Part shown: in pieces, positions 51,101-61,900 of the stretch
Position numbering within the stretch: position 1 is the stretch's first letter
Layout of the letters: every line of letters begins with the position of its first letter
Source of the DNA: Ptiloglossa arizonensis
Lineage: Eukaryota; Arthropoda; Insecta; Hymenoptera; Colletidae
Direction of reading: 5' to 3'
NCBI RefSeq assembly: GCF_051014685.1
Contig: NW_027478390.1
Coordinates: 1,958,501-2,022,500, forward strand
DNA length: 64,000 bases
Position numbers and translations under genes: made by a program
The notes under the pieces: model-generated
The model's input: only the letters and a program-made list of their open reading frames with translations
What the model was told of the DNA's origin: nothing
Database searches by the model: none

Positions 51101-51850
51101 GTGCGTCTGAAAGTAGAAACTCGTACGATTACAGAGTTATGTTTTTTTTCCCTAGGCCATCCTGGTTACGCGTTTGGAGCAGCAGAAGTGCGCAAAATTT
51201 GTTGCCTTCTCAACCATTTCTTAGTTTCAAACTCCCATATCTGGCGAACGGATCGATCAGACCCAAAAATTCCTGTTGCGTCAGAAAGTAGGAGCTCGCC
51301 CGATTACAACGGTATGTGTATTTTTCCCCTAGGCCATTCTGGTTAAGCGTTTGGAGCAGCAGAAGTGCGCAAAATTTGTTGCCTTCTCAACCATTTCTTA
51401 GTTTCAATCTCCCATATCTCGCGAACGGATTGACCAAACCCAAAAATTCCTATTGCGTCTGAAAGTAGAAACTCGCCCGATTACAACGGTATGTGTATTT
51501 TTTCCCTAGGCCATTCTGGTTAAGCGTTTGGAGCAGCAGAATTGCGAAAAATTTGTTATCTTCTGAACCATTTCTTAGTTTCAAACTCCCATATCTCGCG
51601 AACGGATTGATCAAACCCAAAAATTCCTATTGCTTCTGGAAGTAGAAGCTCTCCCGATTGCAACGGTATGTTTATTAATTCCCTAGGCCATTCTGGTTAA
51701 GCGTTTGGAGCAGCAGAAGGTCGCAAAATTTGTTTCCTTCTCAATCATTTCTTAGCTTCAAACTCCCATATCTCGCGGACGGATGGACCAAACCCAAAAA
51801 TTCCTGGTGTGTCTGAAAGTAGAAACTCGTACGATTACAACGGTATGTGT
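42130..51850. repeat. Satellite block F: recent 2- to 14-monomer duplications
   Basis: Typical variants are GTTAAGCGTTTAGAGCAG, GAACAGATAGA and TACAGAGTTA followed by a T run. A marked monomer (GAGCAGTAGAA with CTTCAATTCCC) recurs near 42894, 44307, 46073, 48015, 50132 and 50837, spaced by 8, 10, 11, 12 and 4 monomers. The private change CCAATTCTTAG at 48571 recurs at 50688 (2117 bp, 12 monomers) within several hundred identical bases. Near 42125-42480 a simple 2-monomer period (353 bp) is seen. Confidence 0.88.
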
Positions 51851-54800
51851 ATTTTTCCCTAGGTCATTCTGGTTAAACGCTTGGAGCAGCAGAAGTGCGA
51901 AAATTTTGTTGTCTTCGCAACCATTTCTTAGCTTCAAACTTCCATATCTCGCGAACAGATAAACCAAACCCAAAAATTCCTATTGCGCCTGAAAGTAGAA
52001 ACCCGCCCGATTTCAACGGTATGTGTTTTTTTTCCCCAGGACATTCTGGTTAAGCGTTTGGGGCAGCAGAAGTGCGCAAAATTTGTTGTCTTCTCAGCCA
52101 TTTCTTAGCTTCAGTTCCCATATCTCGCGAACGGATTGAACAAACTCAAAAATTCCTGGTGCGTCTGAAAGTAGAAACTCGTAGGATTACAACGGTGTGT
52201 GTATTTTTTCCCCAGGCCATTCTGGTTAAGCGTTTGGAGCAGCAGAATTGCGCAAAATTTGTTATCTTCTCAACCATTTCTTAGCTTCAAACTCACATAT
52301 CTCGCTAACGGATTTACCAAACCCAAAAATTCCTGCTGCGTCTGAAAGTAGCAACTCGTACGATTACAACGGTAGGTGTATTTTTTTCCTAGGCCTTTCT
52401 GGTTAAGCGTTTGGAGCAGCAGAAGTGCGCAAAATTTGTTGTCTTCGTAACCATTTCTTAGCTTCAAACTCCCATATCTCGCGAACGGATTGACCAAACC
52501 CAGAAATTCCTATTGCATCTGAAAGTAGAAACTCGCCCGATTACAACGGTATGTGTATTTTCCCCCGAGGTCATTCTGGTTAAGCGTTTGGAGCAGCCGA
52601 AGTGCGAAAAATTTGTTGTCTTCTCAACCATTTCTTAGTTTCAAACTCCCATATCTGGCGAACGGATCGACCAGACCCAAAAATTCCTGTTGCGTCAGAA
52701 AGTAGGAGCTCGCCCGATTACAACGGTATGTGTATTTTTCCCCTAGGCAATTCTGGTTAAGCGTTTGGAGCAGCAGAAGTGCGCAAAATTTGTTGCCTTC
52801 TCAACCATTTCTTAGTTTCAAACTCCCATATGTCGCGAAAAGATAGACTAAACCCAAAAATTTCTATTGCGTCTGAAAGTAGAAACTCGTACGTTTACAG
52901 AGTTATGTTTTTTTTCCCTAGGCCATCCTGGTTACGCGTTTGGAGCAGCAGAAGTGCGAAAAATTTGTTGTCTACTCAACCACTTCTTAGTTTCAAACAC
53001 CCATATATGGCGGACGGATCGAACAGACCCAAAAATTCCAGTTGTGTCAGAAAGCAGGAGCTCGCCCGATTACAACGGTATGTGTATTTTTCCCCTAGGC
53101 CATTCTGGTTAAGCGTTTGGAGCAGCAGAAGTGCGCAAAATTTGTTGCCTTCTCAACCATTTCATAGTTTCGAACTCCCATATCTCGCGAACGGATTGAC
53201 CAAACCCAAAAATTCCTATTGCGTCTGAAAGTAGAAACTCGCCCGATTACAACGGTATGTATATTTTCTCCCTAGGACATTCTGGTTAAGCGTTTGGTGC
53301 AGCAGAAGTGCGCAAAATTTGTTGTCTTCTCAACCATTTCTTAGCTTCAAATCCCATATCTCGCGAACAGATTGACCAAACTCAAAAATTCCTGTTGCGT
53401 CTGAAAGTAGAAACTTGCCCGATTACAACGGTATGTGTATTTTCCCCTGAGGCAATTCTGGTTAAGCGTTTGGAGCAGCAGAAGTGCGAAAAATTTGTTG
53501 TCTTTTCAACCATTTCGTAGTTTCCAACTCCCATATCTCGCGAACGGATTGAACAGACCCAAAAATTCCTGTTGCGTCTGAATGTAGAAGCTCGCCCGAT
53601 TACAACGTTATGTTTATTTTTTCCCTAGGCCATTCTGGTTAAGCGTTTGGAGCAGCAGAAGGTCGCAAAATTTGTTTCCTTCTCAATCATTTCTTAGCTT
53701 CAAACTCCCATATCTCGCGGACGGATGGACCAAACCCAAAAATTCCTGGTGTGTCTGAAAGTAGAAACTCGTACGATTACAACGGTATGTGTATTTTTCC
53801 CTAGGTCATTCTGGTTAAACGCTTGGAGCAGCAGAAGTGCGAAAATTTTGTTGTCTTCGCAACCATTTCTTAGCTTCAAACTTCCATATCTCGCGAACAG
53901 ATAAACCAAACCCAAAAATTCCTATTGCGCCTGAAAGTAGAAACCCGCCCGATTTCAACGGTATGTGTTTTTTTTCCCCAGGACATTCTGGTTAAGCGTT
54001 TGGAGCAGCAGAAGTGCGCAAAATTTGTTGTCTTCTCAGCCATTTCTTAGCTTCAGTTCACATATCTCGCGAACGGATTCAACAAACTCAAAAATTCCTG
54101 GTGCGTCTGAAAGTAGAAACTCGTAGGATTACAACGGTGTGTGTATTTTTTCCCCAGGCCTTTCTGGTTAAGCGTTTGGAGCAACAGAAGTGCGCAAAAT
54201 TTGTTGTCTTCGTAACCATTTCTTAGCTTCAAACTCCCATATCTCGCGAACGGATTGACCAAACCCAGAAATTCCTATTGCATCTGAAAGTAGAAACTCG
54301 CCCGATTACAGCGGTATGTGTATTTTCCCCCGAGGTCATTCTGGTTAAGCGTTTGGAGCAGCAGAAGTGCGAAAAATTTGTTGTCTTCTCAACCATTTCT
54401 TAGTTTCAAACTCACATATCTGGCGAACGGATCGACCAGACCCAAAAATTCCTGTTGCGTCAGAAAGTAGGAGCTCGCCCGATAACAACGGTATGTGTAT
54501 TTTTCCCCTAGGCCATTCTGGTTAAGCGTTTGGAGCAGCAGAAGTGCGCAAAATGTGTTGCCTTCTCAACCATTTCTTAGTTTCAAACTCCCATATCTCG
54601 CGAAAAGGTAGACCAAACCCAAAAATTTCTATTGCGTCTGAAAGTAGAAACTCGTACGATTACAGAGTTATGTTTTTTTTCCCTAGGCCATCCTGGTTAC
54701 GCGTTTGGAGCAGCAGAAGTGCGAAAAATTTGTTGTCTTCTCAACCATTTCTTAGTTTCAAACGCCCATATATGGCGAACGGATCGAACAGACCCAAAAA

Positions 54801-55940
54801 TTCCAGTTGTGTCAGAAAGTAGGAGCTCGCCCGATTACAACGGTATGTGTATTTTTCCCCTAGGCCATTCTGGTTAAGCGTTTGGAGCAGCAGAAGTGCG
54901 CAAAATTTGTTGCCTTCTCAACCATTTCATAGTTTCGAACTCCCATATCTCGCTAACGGATTGACCAAACCCAAAAATTCCTATTGCGTCTGAAAGTAGA
55001 AATTCGCCCGATTACAACGGTATGTATATTTTCTCCCTAGCACATTCTGGTTAAGCGTTTGGAGCAGCAGAAGTGCGCAAAATTTGTTGTCTTCTCAACC
55101 ATTTCTTAGCTTCAATTCCCATATCTCGCGAACTGATTGACCAAACTCAAAAATTCCTGTTGCGTCTGAAAGTAGAAACTTGCCCGATTACAACGGTATG
55201 TGTATTTTCCCCTGAGGCCATTCTGGTTAAGCGTTTGGAGCAGCAGAAGTGCGAAAAATTTGTTGTCTTTTCAACCATTTCGTAGTTTCCAACTCCCATA
55301 TCTCGCGAACGGATTGAACAGACCCAAAAATTCCTGTTGCGTCTGAATGTAGAAGCTCGCCCGATTACAACGTTATGTGTATTTTTTCCCTAGGCCATTC
55401 TGGTTAAGCGTTTGGAGCAGCAGAAGGTCGCAAAATTTGTTTCCTTCTCAATCATTTCTTAGCTTCAAACTCCCATATCTCGCGGACGGATTGACCAAAC
55501 CCAAAAATTCCTGGTGTGTCTGAAAGTAGAAACTCGTACGATTACAACGGTATGTGTATTTTTCCCTAGGCCATTCTGGTTAAACGCTTGGAGCAGCAGA
55601 AGTGCGAAAAATTTGTTGTCTTCGCAACCATTTCTTAGCTTCAAACTTCCATATCTCGCGAACAGATAAACCAAACCCAAAAATTCCTATTGCGCCTGAA
55701 AGTAGAAACCCGCCCGATTTCAACGGTATGTGTTTTTTTTCCCCACGACATTCTGGTTAAGCGTTTGGAGCAGCAGAAGTGCGCAAAATTTGTTGTCTTC
55801 TCAGCCATTTCTTAGCTTCAGTTCCCATATCTCGCGAACGGATTGAACAAACTCAAAAACTCCTGGTGCGTCTGAAAGTAGAAACTCGTAGGATTACAAC
55901 GGTGTGTGTATTTTTTCCCCAGGCCATTCTGGTTAAGCGT
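51850..55940. repeat. Satellite block G: 10- and 11-monomer higher-order repeat
   Basis: Equivalent monomers start near 51758, 53700 and 55465, and near 52072, 54014 and 55779. Spacings are 1942 bp (11 monomers) and 1765 bp (10 monomers) in both series. Shared private marks include GAAGGTCGCAAAATTTG, TGGTGTGTCTG and CATTTCTTAGCTTCAGTTC. The difference of one monomer between successive units shows loss or gain of a single repeat. Confidence 0.88.
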
Positions 55941-58900
55941 TTGGAGCAGCAGAATTGCGCAAAATTTATTGTCTTCTCAACCATTTCTTAGCTTCAAACT
56001 CACATATCTCTCTAACGGATTTACCAATCCCAAAAATTCCTGCTGCGTCTGAAAGTAGCAACTCGTACGATTACAACGGTAGGTGTATTTTTTTCCTAGG
56101 CCTTTCTGCTTAAGCGTTTCGAGCAGCAGAAGTGCGCAAAATTTGTTGCCTTCTCAACCATTTCTTAGCTTCAAACTCCCATATCTCGCGAACGGATTGA
56201 CCAAACCCAAAAATTCCTATTGCATCTGAAAGTAGAAACTCGCCCGATTACAACGGTATGTGTATTTTCCCCCGAGGCCATTCTGGTTAAGAGTTTGGAG
56301 CAGCAGAAGTGCGAAAAATTTGTTGTCTTCTCAACCATTTCTTAGTTTCAAACTCCCATATCTCGCGAATGGATTGACCAAACCCAAAAATTCCTGGTGC
56401 GTCTGAATGTAGAAACTCGTACGATTACAACAGTATGTGTATTTTTTTCCTAGGTCTTTCTGGTTAAGCGTTTGGAGCAGCAGAAGTGCGCAAAATTTGT
56501 TGTCTTCGTAACCATTTCTTAGCTTCAAACTCCCATATCTCGCGAACGGATTGACCAAACCCAGAAATTCCTGTTGCATGTGAAAGTAGAAACTCGCCCG
56601 ATTACAACGGTATGTGTATTTTCCCCCGAGGTCATTCTGGTTAAGCGTTTGGAGCAGCAGAAGTGCGAAAAATTTGTTGTCTTCTCAACCATTTCTTAGT
56701 TTCAAACTCCGATATCTGACGAACGGAATGACCAGACCCAAAAATTCCTGTTGCGTCAGAAAGTAGAAGATCGCCCGATTACAACGGTATGTGTATTTTT
56801 CCCCTAGGCCATTCTGGTTATGCGTTTGGAGCAGCAGAAGGGCGCAAAATTTGTTGTCTTCTCAACCATTTCTTAGCTTCAAACTCACATATCTCGCTAA
56901 CGGATTGACCAAACCCCAAAATTCCTGCTGCGTCTGATAGAAGCAACTCGTACGATTACAACGGTAGGTGTATTTTTTTCCTAGGCCTTTCTGGTTAAGC
57001 GTTTCGAGCAGCAGAAATGCGCGAAATTTGTTGTCTTCGTAACCATTTCTTAGCTTCAAACTCCCATATCTGGCGAACGGAATGACCAGACCCAAAATTC
57101 CTATTGCATCTGAAAGTAGAAACTCGCCCGAATACCACGGAATGTGTATTTTTCCCCTAGGCCATTCTGGTTAAGCGTTTCGAGCAGCAGAATGGCGTAA
57201 AACTTGTTGTCTTCTCAACCATTTCTTAGCTTCAAACTCACATATCTCGCGAACGGATTGACCAAACCCAAAAATTCCTGCTGCGGCTGAAAGTAGAAAC
57301 TCGTACGATTACAGCGTTATGCTTTTTTCCCTATGCCATTCTGGTTAAGCGTTTGGAGCAGCAGAAGTGCGCAAAATTTGTTGCCTTCTCAACCATTTCT
57401 TAGCTTCAAACTCCCATATCTCGCGAACGGATTGACAAAACCCAAAAATTCCTATTGCATCTGAAAGTAGAAACCCGCCCGATTACAACGGTATGTGTAT
57501 TTTACCCCGAGGCCATTCTGGTTAAGCGTTTGGAGCAGCAGAAGTGCGAAAAATTTGTTGTCTTCTCAACCATTTCTTAGTTTCAAACTCCCATATCTCG
57601 CGAACGGATTGACCAAACCCAAAAATTCCTGGTGCGTCTGAAAGTAGGAACTCGTACGATTACAACGGTATGTGTATTTTACTCCGAGGCCTTTCTGGTT
57701 AAGCGTTTGGAGCAGCAGAATTGCGAAAAATTTGTTGTCTTCGCAACCATTTCTTAGCTTCAAACTCCCATATCTCGCGAACAGATAGACCAAACCCAAC
57801 AATTCCTATTGCGACTGAAAATAGAAACCCGCCCGATTACAACGGTATGTGTATTTTTCCCCTAGGACATTCTGGTTAAGCGTTGGAGCAGCAGAAGTGC
57901 GCAAAATTTGTTGCCTTCTCAACCATTTCTTAGCTTCAAACTCCCATATCTCGCGAACGGATTGACCAAACCCAAAAATTCCTATTGCATCTGAAAGTAG
58001 AAACTCGCCCGATTACAACGGTATGTGTATTTTCCCCCGAGGCCATTCTGGTTAAGCGTTTGGAGCAGCAGAAGTGCGAAAAATTTGTTGTCTTCTCAAC
58101 CATTTCTTAGATTCAAACTCCCATATCTCGCGAATGGATTGACCAAACCCAAAAATTCCTGGTGCGTCTGAATGTAGAAACTCGTACGATTACAACAGTA
58201 TGTGTATTTTTTCCCTATGTCTTTCTGGTTAAGCGTTTGGAGCAGCAGAAGTGCGCAAAATTTGTTGTCTTCGTAACCATTTCTTAGCTTCAAACTCCCA
58301 TATCTCGCGAACGGATTGACCAAACCCAGAAATTCCTATTGCATCTGAAAGTAGAAACTCGCCCGATTACAACGGTATGTGTATTTTCCCCCGAGGTCAT
58401 TCTGGTTAAGCGTTTGGAGCAGCAGAAGTGCGAAAAATTTGTTGTCTTCTCAACCATTTCTTAGTTTCAAACTCCGATATCTGGCGAACGGAATGACCAG
58501 ACCCAAAAATTCCTATTGCATCTGAAAGTAGAAACTCGCCCGATTACAACGGTATGTGTATTTTACCCCGAGGCCATTCTGGTTAAGCGTTTGGAGCAGC
58601 AGAAGTGCGAAAAATTTGTTGTCTTCTCAACCATTTCTTAGTTTCAAACTCCCATATCTCCCGAACGGATTGACCAAACCCAAAAATTCCTGGTGCGTCT
58701 GAAAGTAGGAACTCGTAAGATTACAACAGTATGTGCATTTTTTTCCTAGGCCTTTCTGGTTAAGCGTTTGGAGCAGCAGAAGGGCGCAAAATTTGTTGCC
58801 TTCTCAACCATTTCTTAGTTTCAAACTCCGATATCTGGCGAACGGAATGACCAGACCCAAAAATTCCTGTTGCGTCAGAAAGTAGAAGATCGCCCGATTA

Positions 58901-61900
58901 CAACGGTATGTGTATTTTTCCCCTATGCAATTCTGGTTAAGCGTTTGGAGCAGCAGAAGTGCGCAAAATTTGTTGCCTTCTCAACCATTTCTTAGCTTCA
59001 ATCTCCCATATCTCGCGAACGGATTGACCAAACCCAAAAATTCCTATTGCATCTGAAAGTAGAAACTCGCCCGATTACAACGGTATGTGTATTTTCCCCC
59101 GAGGCCATTCTGGTTAAGCGTTTGGAGAAGCAGAAGTGCGAAACATTTGTTGTCTTCTCAACCATTTCTTAGTTACAAACTCCGATATCTGGCGAACGGA
59201 ATGACCAGACCCAAAAATTCCTGTTGCGTCAGAAAGTAGAAGATCGCCCGATTACAGCGGTATGTGTATTTTTCCCCTAGGCCTTTCTGGTTAAGCGTTT
59301 GGAGCAGCAGAAGGGCGCAAAATTTGTTGCCTTCTCAACCATTTCTTAGTTTCAAACTCCGATATCTGGCGAACAGAATGACCAGACCCAAAAATTCCTG
59401 TTGCGTCAGAAAGTAGAAAATCGCCCGATTACAACGGTATGTGTATTTTTCCCCTATGCAATTCTGGTTAAGCGTTTGGAGCAGCAGAAGTGCGCAAAAT
59501 TTGTTGCCTTCTCAACCATTTCTTAGCTTCAATCTCCCATATCTCGCGAACGGATTGACCAAACCCAAAAATTCCTATTGCATCTGAAAGTAGAAACTCG
59601 CCCGATTACAACGGTATGTGTATTTTCCCCCGAGGCCATTCTGGTTAAGCGTTTGGAGAAGCAGAAGTGCGAAACATTTGTTGTCTTCTCAACCATTTCT
59701 TAGTTACAAACTCCGATATCTGGCGAACGGAATGACCAGACCCAAAAATTCCTGTTGCGTCAGAAAGTAGAAGATCGCCCGATTACAGCCGTATGTGTAT
59801 TTTTCCCCTAGGCCATTCTGGTTATGCGTTTGGAGCAGCATAAGGGCGCAAAATTTGTTGCCTTCTCAACCATTTCTTAGTTTCAAACTCCCATATCTCG
59901 CGAACGGATTGACCAAACCCAAAAATTCCTATTGCGTCTGAAAGTAGAAACTCGCCCGATTACAACGGTACGTATATTTTTTCCCTAGGACATTCTGGTT
60001 AAGCGTTTGGAGCAGCAGAAGTGCGCAAAATTTGTTGTCTTCTCAACCATTTCTTAGCTTCAAACTCACATATCTCGCTAACGGATTGACCAAACCCCAA
60101 AATTCCTGCTGCGTCTGAAAGAAGCAACTCGTACGATTACAACGGTAGGTGTATTTTTTTCCTAGGCCTTTCTGGTTAAGCGTTTGGAGCAGCAGAAGTG
60201 CGCAAAATTTGTTGTCTTCGTAACCATTTCTTAGCTTCAAACACCCATATCTGGCGATCGGAATGACCAGACCCAAAAATTCCTATTGCATCTGAAAGTA
60301 GAAACTCGCACGATTACTACGGTATGTGTATTTTACCCCGAGGCCATTCTGGTTAAGCGTTTGGAGCAGCAGAAGTGCGAAAAATTTGTTGTCTTCTCAA
60401 CCATTTCTTAGCTTCAATTCCCATATCTCGCTAACGGATTGACCAAACCCAAAAATTCCTGTTGCGTCTGAAAGTATAAACTTGCCCGATTACAACGGTA
60501 GTTGTATTTTCCCCCGAGGACATTCTTGTTAAGCGTTTGGAGCAGCAGAAGTGCGCAAAATTTGTTTCCTTCTCAACCATTTCTTAGCTTCAAACTCACA
60601 TATCTGGCGAACGGATTGACCAAACCCAAAAATTCCTGCTGCGTCAGAAAGTAGAAGATCGCCCGATTACAACGGTATGTGTATTTTTCCCCTAGACCAT
60701 TCTGGTTATGCGTTTGGAGCAGCAGAAGGGCGCAAAGTTTGTCTACTCAACCATTTCTTAGCTTCAAACTCACATATCTCGCGAACGGATTGACCAAACC
60801 CAAAAATTCCTGCTGCGTCTGAAAGTAGAAACTCGTACGATTACAACGGTATGTGTATTTTTTTCCTAGGCCTTTCTGGTTAAGCGTTTGGAGCAGCAGA
60901 ATTGCGCAAAATTTGTTGTCTTCGTAACCATTTCTTAGCTTCAAATTCCCATATCTCGCGAACGGATTGACCAAACCCAGAAATTCCTATTGCATCTGAA
61001 AGTAGAAACTCGCCCGATTACAACGGTATGCGTATTTTCCCCCGAGGTCATTCTGGTTAAGCGTTTGGAGCAGCAGAAGTGCGAAAAATTTGTTGTCTTC
61101 GTAACCATTTCTTAGCTTCAAACTCCCATATCTGGCGAACGGAATGACCAGACCCAAAAATTCCTATTGCATCTGAAAGTAGAAACTCGCCCGATTACAA
61201 CGGTATGTGTATTGTTCCCCTAGGCCATTCTGGTTAAGCGTTTGGAGCAGCAGAATGGCGCAAAATTTGTTGTCTTCTCAACCATTTCTTAGCTTCAAAC
61301 TCACATATCTCGCGAACGGATTGACCAAACCCAAAAATTCCTGCTGCGTCTGAAAGTAGAAACTCGTACGATTACAGCGTTATGTTTTTTTTCCCTATGG
61401 CATTCTGGTTAAGCGTTTGGAGCAGCAGAAGTGCGAAAAATTTGTTGTCTTCTCAACCATTTCTTAGTTACAAACTCCGATATCTGGCGAACGGAATGAC
61501 CAGACCCAAAAATTCCTGTTGCGTCAGAAAGTAGAAGATCGCCCGATTACAACGGTATGTGTATTTTACCCCGAGGCCATTCTGGTTAAGCGTTTGGAGC
61601 AGCAGAAGTGCGACAAATTTGTTGTCTTCTCAACCATTTCTTAGTTTCAAACTCCCATATCTCGCGAACGGATTGACCAAACCCAAAAATTCCTGGTGCG
61701 TCTGAAAGTAGGAACTCGTACCATTACAACAGTATGTGTATTTTTTTCCTAGGCCTTTCTGGTTAAGTGTTTGAAGCAGCAGAATGGCGCAAAATTTGTT
61801 GTCTTCGCAACCATTTCTTAGCTTCAAACTCCCATGTCTCGCGAACAGATAGACCAAACCCAACAATTCCTATTGCGACTGAAAATAGAAACCCGCCCGA

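Noticed and set aside
52779..53228. 149-codon frame in the satellite, and many 60- to 115-codon frames like it
   Set aside because: Monomers of 177 bp are divisible by three and nearly free of stops on both strands. The frames repeat the same peptide in shifted registers and break whenever a 176-bp monomer occurs.
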